A stretch of DNA of 64,000 bases from CAWCWK01 sp963842125 (GCA_963842125.1 CAWJFE010000005.1:620001-684000); one strand, 5' to 3'; counted from the stretch's first letter, positions 50,377 through 59,508 are shown. The notes: generated by a model not told the origin, from the letters alone. Translations and numbers: made by a program.

Positions 50377-51416
50377 CGGAGCGCAGGAAAGCGCCACTCA
50401 AGCGCGCCGGTTCCGGCCCGGTCACGATCCGCACCATTGCCGAGCATCTCGGCGTATCGGTCACCACCGTCGCCCGGTCTCTCAAGGATGGCGACCGGAT
50501 CGGGGCGCAGACGGTCGCGCGGGTGCGGGCCGCGGCCGATGAGCTGGGCTACCGGCGCAACATGGAGGGCGTGAAGCTACGGACGGGGCGCACCTTCACG
50601 ATCCTCTCGCTCCTCACCCGCTCTTCCGAAGAGGAGATCGGCGACGCCGGTTCGGCCGGCCTCCTGGGCGGCATCCACGACCGCTTATCAGGCACCGATT
50701 TCTCGCTGCGCGCCGCGCCCTCCGGCGAGGACGTCGGCGATCTCGCGCGCCTTCGGGAGGTCGTCGCCAGTCGCAGCGCCGATGCCGTCATCCTCGATCA
50801 CACCACGCCCCAGGACGCCCGGATCAAGCTCCTGCTCGAGCATGACCGGCCCTTCGTCACCTTCGGGCGGACGGAGCTGTTCACACCGCACGCCTGGTTC
50901 GATATCGACAACGCGTTCGCGGCTCACCAGGGCACCACGGCCCTTCTCGGCGAAGGGAGGCGGCGCCTTAGCCTCCTCGGCGGCGAGGAGGCCTATACCT
51001 TCGTGCAGCAGCGCCGGCGCGGCTATGTCACGGCGCTGGAGGAAGCCGGCATCGCCTTCGACGAAGCGCTGATCGGTGCGGTGCCGCTCGAAGCGCGCGC
51101 CGCGAGGGCCGAGGCGGCCCGGCAGATCAGGGAAGAAAACGCGGACGCCTTCGTCTGCGCCAACGAGATCGTCCTCCTCGGCGCCCGGGCCGGTGCCCGC
51201 GATGTCGGTGCCTTAGATCGCGTTGGCTTCTCCGTGCGGACGAGCACCAACATCGCCGACTATCTCGCGACGCCGATCTGGGCCAGCTACTACCCGCGCT
51301 CCAAGGTTGGCCATCATCTCGCCGACCTCGCCCTGCGCCGGCTCGAGGGCGAACCGGCCGAGGCGCTGCAACTCCTCGTGCGCACCGAACTCAAGCGCCA
51401 CGACGAGCACGCCTGA
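50373..51416 (+). CDS. LacI-family transcriptional regulator (sulfated-mannoside operon)
   Basis: 347-residue repressor with an N-terminal HTH (VTIRTIAEHLGVSVTTVARS, residues about 17-36), hinge, and a periplasmic-binding-like effector domain (FDIDNAFAAHQGTTALLGEG). It is the last gene of the operon, coupled by a 4-nt overlap to the mannosidase, so it probably represses its own operon through the palindrome at 41575-41590. Confidence 0.9.
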   Translation: MTERRKAPLKRAGSGPVTIRTIAEHLGVSVTTVARSLKDGDRIGAQTVARVRAAADELGYRRNMEGVKLRTGRTFTILSLLTRSSEEEIGDAGSAGLLGGIHDRLSGTDFSLRAAPSGEDVGDLARLREVVASRSADAVILDHTTPQDARIKLLLEHDRPFVTFGRTELFTPHAWFDIDNAFAAHQGTTALLGEGRRRLSLLGGEEAYTFVQQRRRGYVTALEEAGIAFDEALIGAVPLEARAARAEAARQIREENADAFVCANEIVLLGARAGARDVGALDRVGFSVRTSTNIADYLATPIWASYYPRSKVGHHLADLALRRLEGEPAEALQLLVRTELKRHDEHA

Positions 51417-51426
51417 CGGGTAGACC

Positions 51427-51951
51427 CTACGGCTTCCGGAAATACTCGGTGACCTGTGCGACCTGGATGCCGAACTTGGTGACGATTGCCCGATTGGTGG
51501 CGTGGTCGTCGTCATGGCGGTACATCCATTGCCGCACGTGGAGGTTCGCCAGCGGATTGCCCGGGCGCGCCGCGTAGGTCCACTCCCAGAGGAAGACGTC
51601 GCCATAGACCCGCCCGGTGCCCGGCCCGACTGCCGCGTTGGACACGGCGCGATAGGTCGTGGCATCCACCTTCGTCAGTCGCCAGGTGCGTCGCTCGACC
51701 TCGCCGTCCTCATAGGTGAAGGTCTGGTCGATGACGAGCGTCTCGCCCTCCATCCTGCCGTCGATAACCTGTGTGAAGCGTCGTTTGGGTGCCCCTGCGC
51801 GCATCTCGAAGACGCCCTCGGCGAGCGTCCGGCCGGCGAAGAAGGCCATCGGATCGAAGGCCGGCGTGCGCTGTGCATAGCGCTCCGGCGACAGGCCGGA
51901 CGTACAACCGGCAAGGGCGAAGGCGAGAGCGATGACGAGGGTGCGGATCAT
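51427..51951 (-). CDS. DUF3833 lipoprotein
   Basis: 174-residue protein with a lipoprotein signal (MIRTLVIALAFALAGC, lipid-attached C16) and DUF3833 features: FDPMAFFAGRTLAEGVFEMR near residue 35, then a beta-rich body ending TEYFRKP. ATG at 51951 is chosen for the lipobox. Convergent with the LacI gene, 10 nt away, and 134 nt after the dihydroxyacetone-kinase stop. Role unknown; probably anchored in a cell membrane. Confidence 0.8.
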   Translation of the reverse strand: MIRTLVIALAFALAGCTSGLSPERYAQRTPAFDPMAFFAGRTLAEGVFEMRAGAPKRRFTQVIDGRMEGETLVIDQTFTYEDGEVERRTWRLTKVDATTYRAVSNAAVGPGTGRVYGDVFLWEWTYAARPGNPLANLHVRQWMYRHDDDHATNRAIVTKFGIQVAQVTEYFRKP

Positions 51952-52085
51952 GTCTCGTTTGCACACGAGACGGGCGCCAGCCGCAAGGGGTGGTCGCGCT
52001 CGTGGGGCTCTCGGCGGGCCAAGTCCAAGCCTGCCGGGGAACACGCGGTCGGCTCATCCGATATGGACGGAACGACGAGCGAGCC

Positions 52086-53714
52086 TCAACCGCCTCTCGC
52101 AGCCAGGGCTTCGAAAAGGCGAGCGACGGCTTCGGCGCCTGGATCGTTGTGACCGTCGAGCTGGTCGGCGCCGACATAGGCGGCTCGGCCGGCGCGTGCG
52201 GTGCGCAGGGCTGCCGTGGCATCCGCGCCCTCCCGTGCGGCCGACGCGGCTGCCGGCAGGCCTTGGCCGAGTGCCCCGAGCGCCGGGCCGAGCGCGTCTA
52301 TGGCGGTACGGTCGCCGGGACCCGCGCCGCCGACCTCCTGCATGCGCTCCAGCCCGGCTTGCAGCGCGGCGGGCATGGCGAGGCCTGAGGATGCGGCATC
52401 GCCGACGGCGGTGAAGAAGATGGCGAGGAGAACGCCCGACGAGCCACCCATCGTCTGGCCGAGTTCCTGCCCGATCGCATGGCAGAGCTGGGTGTGATCG
52501 GCCAGCGGCATATGGTCGAGCCGGGTGAGGAGCGCCCGGGCGGCACCGGCCAGGGTCGAGCCGGTGTCGCCGTCGCCCGATTTGGCGTCGAGCGCATTGA
52601 GATCGCCCTCGGCTGCGATGAGGGCCTCGCAGCAGGTCGTGAGAAGTGCCGCCGTTGCCGGGTGGGCGGAAGGCGTCGGTTGAATGGGGGCGAGTCCGTC
52701 GGGTAGCTCGACCGCGTCGGCGGGGACGAGCGCGTTGCAGCCCGGCCAGGCCGGCATGGGGACGGGGCTGGCAAGCAAGGCCAGTTCGTCGTCGGAGGCG
52801 GGATAGACGGAGACGGAGAAGCCGCGCATGTCGAGCGAGGTCATCATCGCGGCCGGGCCGACGATGTGTCCGAGCCGGGGCGCTATGGAGGAGCTTACGA
52901 GTTCGCCCGCGAGGATCGCCATCTCGAGATCGGACGTCCCGCCCAGAGTGTTGAGGAGCGCGACATGCGGTCCGTCTGTCATCGCGCCGGCCAGACGGTC
53001 GGCGACCCGGGCCATAGCCTCTCGCGCGCCTTCATAGGCGATCTGCTCGACGCCGGGCTCGCCGTGTATGCCGAGGCCGAGCTCGGCGCGCCCTTCGGGG
53101 ATGCGCTCTTCCTTCGGGGAGCCGGGCACGGTGCAGGTGTCGAGCGACATGCCGAGACTGCGCGTGCCCGCCATCACCCGCTCGGCGGCCTGCGTGACGG
53201 TATCGAGCGACGCGCCGTCCTCGGCCAGCGCGCCCGCGATCTTGTGAACGAAGAGCGTGCCTGCGACCCCGCGCGGCTGCGGCAGATCGGGCAGTGCGAT
53301 ATCGTCGCCGACGACGACCATGGCGACCTTCAACCCGAACGCGCGGGCGCGCTCGGCCGCGAGACCGAAATTGAGGCGGTCGCCGGTGTAGTTCTTCACC
53401 ACCAGAAGACAGCCCGCCGGCCCGGTGACGGCAAGAATGGCGGCCAGCACCGCATCGACCGAGGGCGAGGCGAAGACGTCGCCGCAGACGGCCGCCGTCA
53501 GCATACCTTCGCCGACGAAGCCCGCATGGGCGGGTTCGTGCCCCGAGCCACCGCCCGAAACGATGGCGACCTTGGCGCGGTCGTGCTCGGCGCGCAGGAC
53601 GACGCGAACGTGGGGGTAGCCGTCGAGGCGGGCGAGACGGCCACCCGATGCAGCGACGAGCCCGTCGATCGCGTCGGTGACCGCGTCTGCCTTGGCGTTG
53701 ATGAACTGGGCCAC
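52086..53714 (-). CDS. ATP-dependent dihydroxyacetone kinase, DhaK-DhaL fusion
   Basis: 542-residue protein. The DhaK domain (1-330) has VSGGGSGHEPAHAGFVG and the substrate-binding H217 in GLGIHGEPG. The DhaL domain (about 350-542) has SGDGDTGSTLAGAAR for ATP-metal binding and MGGSSGVLL. The fused form uses ATP, unlike the PTS-dependent split form. GTG at 53714 is the start, with GAGGA 7 nt upstream; no in-frame ATG fits better. It is the last gene of the polyol ABC operon, 52 nt after an ATPase, so the imported compound probably yields dihydroxyacetone. Confidence 0.92.
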   Translation of the reverse strand: MAQFINAKADAVTDAIDGLVAASGGRLARLDGYPHVRVVLRAEHDRAKVAIVSGGGSGHEPAHAGFVGEGMLTAAVCGDVFASPSVDAVLAAILAVTGPAGCLLVVKNYTGDRLNFGLAAERARAFGLKVAMVVVGDDIALPDLPQPRGVAGTLFVHKIAGALAEDGASLDTVTQAAERVMAGTRSLGMSLDTCTVPGSPKEERIPEGRAELGLGIHGEPGVEQIAYEGAREAMARVADRLAGAMTDGPHVALLNTLGGTSDLEMAILAGELVSSSIAPRLGHIVGPAAMMTSLDMRGFSVSVYPASDDELALLASPVPMPAWPGCNALVPADAVELPDGLAPIQPTPSAHPATAALLTTCCEALIAAEGDLNALDAKSGDGDTGSTLAGAARALLTRLDHMPLADHTQLCHAIGQELGQTMGGSSGVLLAIFFTAVGDAASSGLAMPAALQAGLERMQEVGGAGPGDRTAIDALGPALGALGQGLPAAASAAREGADATAALRTARAGRAAYVGADQLDGHNDPGAEAVARLFEALAARGG

Positions 53715-53766
53715 GGAATCGTCCTCGATAGGGTAATGGTTGGGATGGCGGGCAGGTCGGCAGCGG

Positions 53767-54801
53767 TCAGGTTCGCAGGCGAGTGCCCTCGCGGTCGAAC
53801 CAGAGCGGGCGGTGCGGGCGGATGCGGACAATGTCGCCGGGGGTGAGGCCGGCATGCGGGTCCGTGACCGTGACGATCTCGTGGCCGGCGAGGTCGAGAT
53901 GGAGACGGGTCTGATCCCCCAGCCGTTCGACACGGCGCACGCTCGCATCGCGGCCCTGGGCGGCATCACCGTCGTCCTCGCCTTCGTTTCCGCTACCCTG
54001 CCTGATCTGCTCGGGCCGAAGGCCGATGGTGGCGGCGCTGGGCGGGGCCGCGCCGAAGAGATCGGCCGGCAGCAAGTTGATGCGCGGCTGCCCGAGCCTC
54101 GCCGCAACGGTCGCGCTGACGGGGTCCTCGTAGATCGCGCGCGGGCTGCCGAACTGGATGAGGCGGCCATGGTCGAGCACGCCGACATGGGTCGCCATCG
54201 TCATCGCCTCGATCTGGTCGTGCGTGACGTAGAGGAGCGTGGCGCCGAGCTCGGCCTGAATGCGCTTCAACTCGACCCGGAGGTCCGCCCTCAGCTTGGC
54301 GTCGAGCGAGGAGAGGGGCTCATCCATCAGGTAGACGGACGGAGAGCGCACCAGCGCCCGCCCGATCGAGACGCGCTGCATCTCGCCGCCGGACAGCTGT
54401 GTCGCCTTGTTGTCGAGCTTGTGAGCAATCTGGAGCGTTTCGGCGACCTCGCTCACCTTGGCGCGGATCGCATCGGCCGGGGTTCGCAGGATCGGGGATT
54501 TCAGCGGGAACTCGAGGTTCTCGCGGACCGTGAGATGCGGATACAGGGAATATTGTTGGAAGACCATTGCGACGTCGCGCTGGGCGGGCGTCAGGCCCTT
54601 CATCGAGCGCCCGCCGATGTGGATAACGCCGGCGTCGGGCGTATCGAGGCCTGCGACGAGGCGGAGCGTGGTGGTCTTGCCGGCGCCCGTCGGCCCCAGC
54701 AGTACGACGAAGGCGCCATCAGGCACCGTCATCGTTACGTCGTCGAGGGCGCAGGCATCGCCGAAGTGGCGGGTGACGGAAGTGAGGGCGACGTCGGCCA
54801 T
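53767..54801 (-). CDS. ABC transporter ATP-binding protein (GlpS-like position)
   Basis: 344-residue MalK-type ATPase: Walker A GPTGAGKTT, Q-loop in FQQYSLYPHLTV, signature LSGGEMQR, Walker B VYLMDEPLSSLD, VTHD, and a C-terminal OB-like domain. The start shares one base with the stop of the other ATPase (TGATG). The transporter has two different ATPases, like the glycerol transporter GlpSTPQUV of rhizobia. Confidence 0.92.
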   Translation of the reverse strand: MADVALTSVTRHFGDACALDDVTMTVPDGAFVVLLGPTGAGKTTTLRLVAGLDTPDAGVIHIGGRSMKGLTPAQRDVAMVFQQYSLYPHLTVRENLEFPLKSPILRTPADAIRAKVSEVAETLQIAHKLDNKATQLSGGEMQRVSIGRALVRSPSVYLMDEPLSSLDAKLRADLRVELKRIQAELGATLLYVTHDQIEAMTMATHVGVLDHGRLIQFGSPRAIYEDPVSATVAARLGQPRINLLPADLFGAAPPSAATIGLRPEQIRQGSGNEGEDDGDAAQGRDASVRRVERLGDQTRLHLDLAGHEIVTVTDPHAGLTPGDIVRIRPHRPLWFDREGTRLRT

Positions 54802-55904
54802 CAGCCGTGCCCTCCCGTCAGCACGGCCTCGTTGGCCGCCGACCGAAGCGCCCGGCCAGTACCCGAGTCGAAGAGACTGATGGCGCGGGCGTCGAGCCGC
54901 AGGCCCATGGTTTCGCCGTCTCGAACGGCCCGATCGGCGTCGAGACGGGCCTTGAGGGGGCCGTGCGGGGTGTCGAGCATCACGATCTGGGTGGTGCCGA
55001 GATATTCCGTGCCCGTCACCCGGCCGCGATAGGAGCTCGCATCGTCGGGCGCGACATGCTCCGGCCGTACCCCAAGCTGAAGGGCCCCGGACGCCGCTTC
55101 TCGCAGAGGTGGTATCGGGACCGGCACCCCACCGAGGTCGAACGAGGTCGCACCCGGCGCCAGGGCGGCCTCGATGGGCATCAGGTTCATGGGCGGCGAG
55201 CCGATGAAGGTGGCCACGAACGTGGTTGCCGGCCAGTCGTAGATGTCCTGCGGCACGCCGAACTGCTCGACGACACCGTGGTTCATCACGACGATCTTGT
55301 CGCCCATCTGCATGGCTTCGAGCTGGTCGTGGGTGACGTAGACGGTGGTGGCGTTCATGCGGTCGTGGAGGGCGCGCAGCTCCTCGGCCATGTGCTCGCG
55401 GAACTCCGCGTCGAGGGCGCCCAGGGGCTCGTCCATGAAGAAGGCCTTGGGGTCGCGCACGATCGCGCGGCCGAGCGCGACGCGCTGGCGGTCCCCGCCC
55501 GACAGGCCGCCGACGGGCCGGTCGAGAATATCCTCGATGCCGAGAATGCCCGCGACCTCGGCGATCTTGGCGTCCCTGGCCGCACGCGCCATGCCCTGGC
55601 TCCGTAAGGGATAGGCGATGTTGCCGCGCACGTTGAGGTGCGGGTAGAGCGCGAACATCTGGAAGACGAAGGCGATGTCACGCTGGCTGGCGGGCTTTTG
55701 CGCCACTTCCTCGCCGTCGATGTGGATCGTACCGGACGTGGGAAGCTCCAGACCGGCCATCATTCTCAGCGTCGTGGTCTTGCCGCAGCCCGATGGTCCG
55801 AGCAACATGAAGAACTCGCCGTCCTCGATGGTGAAGGTCGAGCCCTCGACGGCAGTGAAGGCGCCGAACTCCTTCCTCAGGTCTGTGATGCGGATCTGGG
55901 CCAT
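54801..55904 (-). CDS. ABC transporter ATP-binding protein (GlpT-like position)
   Basis: 367-residue ATPase with Walker A GPSGCGKTT, Q-loop in FQMFALYPHLNV, a signature variant LSGGDRQR, Walker B AFFMDEPLGALD and VTHD. The C-terminal TOBE domain is present. ATG at 55904 follows the small membrane gene by 5 nt. Forms a heterodimer with the other ATPase of the operon (inference from pairing). Confidence 0.92.
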   Translation of the reverse strand: MAQIRITDLRKEFGAFTAVEGSTFTIEDGEFFMLLGPSGCGKTTTLRMMAGLELPTSGTIHIDGEEVAQKPASQRDIAFVFQMFALYPHLNVRGNIAYPLRSQGMARAARDAKIAEVAGILGIEDILDRPVGGLSGGDRQRVALGRAIVRDPKAFFMDEPLGALDAEFREHMAEELRALHDRMNATTVYVTHDQLEAMQMGDKIVVMNHGVVEQFGVPQDIYDWPATTFVATFIGSPPMNLMPIEAALAPGATSFDLGGVPVPIPPLREAASGALQLGVRPEHVAPDDASSYRGRVTGTEYLGTTQIVMLDTPHGPLKARLDADRAVRDGETMGLRLDARAISLFDSGTGRALRSAANEAVLTGGHG

Positions 55905-55909
55905 GTCGA

Positions 55910-56098
55910 TCAGTCCGGAAAGTGGCTGACGACGAGGAACGTGACCGTGCCCGCCAGAATGACCACGAAGGAATAGGTATAGAGCACGATCGCGAAAGGC
56001 TGCATCAACATGAAGACGCCGAGGCCGATGAGGATCGTCGCCACCATCTCCCACGGCCCGCGGCGAAGGCGGACGAGGCCGCCGAGAAAACCCGTCAT
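55910..56098 (-). CDS. Small two-helix membrane protein of the polyol ABC operon
   Basis: 62 residues with two hydrophobic helices (MVATILIGLGVFMLMQPFAI and YTYSFVVILAGTVTFLVV) and a short charged N-terminus. Its ATG overlaps the upstream permease stop (ATGA) and its stop lies 5 nt from the ATPase start. The position matches the small transmembrane gene in rhizobial glycerol ABC operons. Function is unknown; it may assist complex assembly. Confidence 0.75.
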   Translation of the reverse strand: MTGFLGGLVRLRRGPWEMVATILIGLGVFMLMQPFAIVLYTYSFVVILAGTVTFLVVSHFPD

Positions 56099-57030
56099 TT
56101 GCGCACCGCGCCGAAGGTGATGCCGCGCAGGAGATGCTTTCGAAGCACGATCGTGAAGGCCATCACGGGGAGGAGGAAGAGCGTCGCGCCCGCGGCTACC
56201 GCCGGCCAGTCGCGCCCGACGCCGATGATGGTCGGGATGAAGGGCGGCGCCGTCTGCGCTGTGCCGGACGTCAGGAGGACGGCGAAGGCGTACTCGTTCC
56301 ACGCGAAGATGAGGCAGAAGATCGCGGTCGAGGCAATGCCGGTCGCGGCCTGCGGCAGCACGACCTTGGTGAAGGCCTGGAAGCGTGTGTAGCCGTCGAT
56401 GAGGGCGGCTTCCTCGTACTCGATCGGTATCTCGTCGATGAAGCCCTTGAGGAGCCAGACCGAGAGCGAGAGATTGACGCCCGTATAGAGGAGGATCATG
56501 CCGAGATGCGTGTCCGACAGGCCGAGTTGTCGGAACATCAGGAAGATCGGAATCGCGACCGCGATGGGCGGCATCATCCGCGTCGAGAGGATGAAGAACA
56601 TCAGATCGTCCTTCAACGGTACGCGGAACCGGCTGAAGGCGTAGGCGGCAGCGGTGCCCAGCACCATGCAAAGCAGCGTCGAGCCGAAGCCGATGATCAC
56701 CGAGTTGAGGAAGCGCTCGCCATATCGCGACGGGCCGACGATGACCATGTCGTATTGGCTTACGATCCGGTCGTACCAGGAGGGATCGTCGCCGAGCGCC
56801 GCTAGCGTCTCTTCGCTTGCCCGGGTGCGGGTGGTGAAGAGGTTGACGTAGCCCTCGAGCGTCGGCTCGAAGACGACTTTCGGCGGATAGGCGATCGCAT
56901 CCGATGGCGATTTGAACCCGGTCGCGACGATCCAGGCCAAGGGCAGCAGCGTGATGAGCGCGTAGCCGACGACGAGCACGCCGGCAAACCATTTCTGACG
57001 GCTGGACGCCTCCGTGACGGACGCGCTCAT
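56095..57030 (-). CDS. ABC transporter permease (MalG-like, polyol system)
   Basis: 311-residue permease with helix 1 at VLVVGYALITLLPLAWIVAT, a long periplasmic loop, and the EAA loop EEAALIDGYTRFQAFTKVVLP. ATG at 57030 overlaps the upstream permease stop in ATGA. Followed by the small membrane gene with the same overlap. Confidence 0.92.
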   Translation of the reverse strand: MSASVTEASSRQKWFAGVLVVGYALITLLPLAWIVATGFKSPSDAIAYPPKVVFEPTLEGYVNLFTTRTRASEETLAALGDDPSWYDRIVSQYDMVIVGPSRYGERFLNSVIIGFGSTLLCMVLGTAAAYAFSRFRVPLKDDLMFFILSTRMMPPIAVAIPIFLMFRQLGLSDTHLGMILLYTGVNLSLSVWLLKGFIDEIPIEYEEAALIDGYTRFQAFTKVVLPQAATGIASTAIFCLIFAWNEYAFAVLLTSGTAQTAPPFIPTIIGVGRDWPAVAAGATLFLLPVMAFTIVLRKHLLRGITFGAVRK

Positions 57031-57938
57031 CGCTCTTTCACCTTGTTGAGCGCCTTCACGTAGATGGACGCGAGGCCGAAGACGGTGACGAAGAGGATGA
57101 CGGCGTAGGCCGAGGAATAGCCCGTGCGCCACTTCTCGAACGCCTCGCGCTTGAGGTTGATGGAGGCGAGCTCGGTGATGGAGCCTGGCCCGCCGCCGGT
57201 GAGCTGCACCACGAGGTCGAACATCTTGAAGTTCTCGATGCCCCGGAAGAGCACGGCCAGCATCAGGAATGGAAGGGCCATCGGAATGGTGATGGTCCAG
57301 AACTGGCGCCATTTCGTTGCCCGGTCGCACTCGGCCGCCTCGTAGATCGAGTCGGGGATCGAGCGCAAGCCGGCGAGGCAGATGAGCATCACGAAGGGCG
57401 TCCACATCCACGTATCGACGATCACGATGGCCCAGGGGGCGAGGTTCACGTCGCCGATCATCGAGAACGAGGCCGGATCGACGCCCGAGAAGAAGGCGAC
57501 GACGTAATTGAAGAGGCCGATCTGCGGCTGGTAGAGAAAGGTCCAGAAATTGCCGACCACGGCCGGCGAGAGCATCATCGGCAGCACGATGATGGTGGTC
57601 CAGAGATCGTTGCCGCGGAACTTCTTGTTGATGAGATAGGCCAGCGCGAAACCGATCAGCACTTGCAGCACCAACGTCCAGACGAGGAAGTGCGCCGTCG
57701 CCTGCATCGCATTCCACACGTCGGGATCGGTGAGGATGCGCTCGTAATTGCGCAGGCCCACCCATTCCACGTCGGCATTGGTGCGGTTGGCACGGAAATT
57801 CGTGAGACTGAGCCGGACCGTCCAGATCAGCGGGAAGATATTGATCGCCAGGAGGAGCGCGATCGTCGGGCCGATAAAGATCCAGGCGATGGCGCGGTCC
57901 GACAGGCCGCGCACGCGCCGCGCGATCGGATCGCTCAT
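57027..57938 (-). CDS. ABC transporter permease (MalF-like, polyol system)
   Basis: 303-residue permease with helix 1 near residue 20 (AWIFIGPTIALLLAINIFPL) and the coupling loop EAAECDRATKWRQFWTITIP. Encoded 119 nt after the binding protein, behind a hairpin. Confidence 0.92.
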   Translation of the reverse strand: MSDPIARRVRGLSDRAIAWIFIGPTIALLLAINIFPLIWTVRLSLTNFRANRTNADVEWVGLRNYERILTDPDVWNAMQATAHFLVWTLVLQVLIGFALAYLINKKFRGNDLWTTIIVLPMMLSPAVVGNFWTFLYQPQIGLFNYVVAFFSGVDPASFSMIGDVNLAPWAIVIVDTWMWTPFVMLICLAGLRSIPDSIYEAAECDRATKWRQFWTITIPMALPFLMLAVLFRGIENFKMFDLVVQLTGGGPGSITELASINLKREAFEKWRTGYSSAYAVILFVTVFGLASIYVKALNKVKER

Positions 57939-58015
57939 GATGCGGAACCGTTCATGGGGACATCCGGTCGGGCGGGGAGGGGGCGCCTATCGAAGCGCCG
58001 GATCTAGGCGAGGTG

Positions 58016-58041
58016 GGACGAAGGCGCAGGGGCCTTCGTCC
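58016..58041 (-). other. Stem-loop between binding-protein and permease genes
   Basis: GGACGAAGGC-GCAGGG-GCCTTCGTCC: a perfect 10-bp stem with a 6-nt loop, 17 nt downstream of the binding-protein stop on the minus strand. No T-run, so it may stabilise the binding-protein mRNA rather than end transcription. Confidence 0.65.
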
Positions 58042-58057
58042 GGCAACGTCGGCGGCG

Positions 58058-59395
58058 TCAGAGTTTGCCGTCGTCCTCGAAGGTCTCCGTCCAGTCGCGC
58101 ACGAGGCCGTCGAGTGCCTCCTTGGCCGTGCCGTTGCCGGCGACGACGTAGTCGTGGAAGCGGCGCTGCGTGTCTTGGAGGAGGGTCGCGTAGCTAGGCT
58201 CGGCCCAGAAGTCCTTCACGACGGCCATCGAATCGAGGAAGGTCTGCGCGTAGGGCTGGCTCTCGGGGAAGTCGGGCGCGAGGGTCACGGATTTGAGCGC
58301 CGAGTATCCGCCCATCTCCCACCATCGGGCCTGGACCTCCGGCTGTGCGAACCACTGGATGTACTCGAGCGCGGCGTCCTGCTTCTCCGAGTAGGAGACG
58401 ACCGAGATGCCCTGACCGCCGAGCTGCGCGAACTGATCGCCGCGCGGGCCGGCCGGGTTGACGAAATAGCCCGTCTTGCCGCCTCCGACCTCGGCGTCGT
58501 TCTCGAAGCCTGGCCAGGTAAAGGCGAAGTTCATCTGCATCGCCACCTGGCCCGACTTGAAGGCATCGATGCCCTCCGACATGTAGCCGTTGGACGACCC
58601 GGGCGGCGTGCAGCAATCATAGAGTTCCTTGTAGAACTCCAAGCCCTCTATCGCCCCATCCGAGTTGACGAAGCCCTCCATGTCGTAGGGCTCGTCGGGG
58701 TTCTGGTACTGGAAACCGAAGGAATAGAGGACGTCCATGGCGCCCATCGTGATGCCTTCCGAGCCACGCTCGGTGTAGATCGAAACGCCGTAGACGGTCT
58801 TGCCGTCGATCTCGCGGCCCTGGAAGAACTGCGCGATGTCCTTGAGCTCGGCAAACGTGCCCGGAACGCCGAGCGCGCGCCCGTATTCGGCCTCGAAGGC
58901 CTCTTGAAGCTCGGGGCGCTCGAACCAGTCCTTGCGATAGGTCCAGCCGACGACGTCGCCGAAGGCGGGCAGCGCCCAGTAGTTGGGTGTGCCTTTCGGC
59001 CACTCGGCATAGCCGGTCACGGTCGCGTCGATGAAGTCCGACATCGCGATGCCCTGCGCATCGAAGAAGTCGTTGAGCTTGATGTAATGGCCGTTCTCGG
59101 CCGCGCCGCCGATCCACTGGCTATCGCCGATCATCAGATCGCAGAGCTGACCGCCGGAGTTGAGCTCGTTGAGCATCCGATCGGCGAAATTCGGCCAGGG
59201 CACGAACTCGAACGACATGGTGTGACCCGACTCCGCCTCGAAATCCTTCGAGAGTTCGACCAGTGCGTTGGCCGGATCCCAGGCCGCCCAGCAAAGCGTG
59301 AGGTCTTCGGCCGAGGCCTGCGTCGTGGTGCCGGCGAGCCCGGCGGCCAGACCCGCGACGACGGCGGAACCGGTCAGAAGTGTGCGTTTCGTCAT
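58058..59395 (-). CDS. Polyol/sugar ABC transporter substrate-binding protein
   Basis: 445-residue family-1 solute-binding protein with a signal peptide (ending TTTQASAEDLTLCW). WPNFADRMLNELNSGGQLCD, LPAFGDVVGWTYRKDWF and GQGISVVSYSEKQDAALEY fit this family. It is shorter than the ~570-residue GlpV, so glycerol itself is not certain. ATG at 59395 has GGGAGA 6 nt upstream. First gene of the operon ending in dihydroxyacetone kinase. Confidence 0.9.
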   Translation of the reverse strand: MTKRTLLTGSAVVAGLAAGLAGTTTQASAEDLTLCWAAWDPANALVELSKDFEAESGHTMSFEFVPWPNFADRMLNELNSGGQLCDLMIGDSQWIGGAAENGHYIKLNDFFDAQGIAMSDFIDATVTGYAEWPKGTPNYWALPAFGDVVGWTYRKDWFERPELQEAFEAEYGRALGVPGTFAELKDIAQFFQGREIDGKTVYGVSIYTERGSEGITMGAMDVLYSFGFQYQNPDEPYDMEGFVNSDGAIEGLEFYKELYDCCTPPGSSNGYMSEGIDAFKSGQVAMQMNFAFTWPGFENDAEVGGGKTGYFVNPAGPRGDQFAQLGGQGISVVSYSEKQDAALEYIQWFAQPEVQARWWEMGGYSALKSVTLAPDFPESQPYAQTFLDSMAVVKDFWAEPSYATLLQDTQRRFHDYVVAGNGTAKEALDGLVRDWTETFEDDGKL

Positions 59396-59484
59396 CTGTC
59401 TCTCCCAGGTGATGACCCCGGGATTCGACGCCCCGGTGGTTCGTTGAGAGCTACCGTACACAAGCCGACGACGTGGTAAAGCAA

Positions 59485-59508
59485 TTTCTGAGGTACGTGC
59501 CTCAGAAA
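59485..59508. promoter_or_regulatory. 24-bp LacI-type operator between divergent genes
   Basis: TTTCTGAGGTAC (59485-59496) and GTGCCTCAGAAA (59497-59508) are inverted with 11 of 12 bases matching and a central CG. It lies between the LacI gene (59628) and the binding-protein start (59395), with TTGCTT on the minus strand abutting it as a possible -35 box. Confidence 0.65.
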
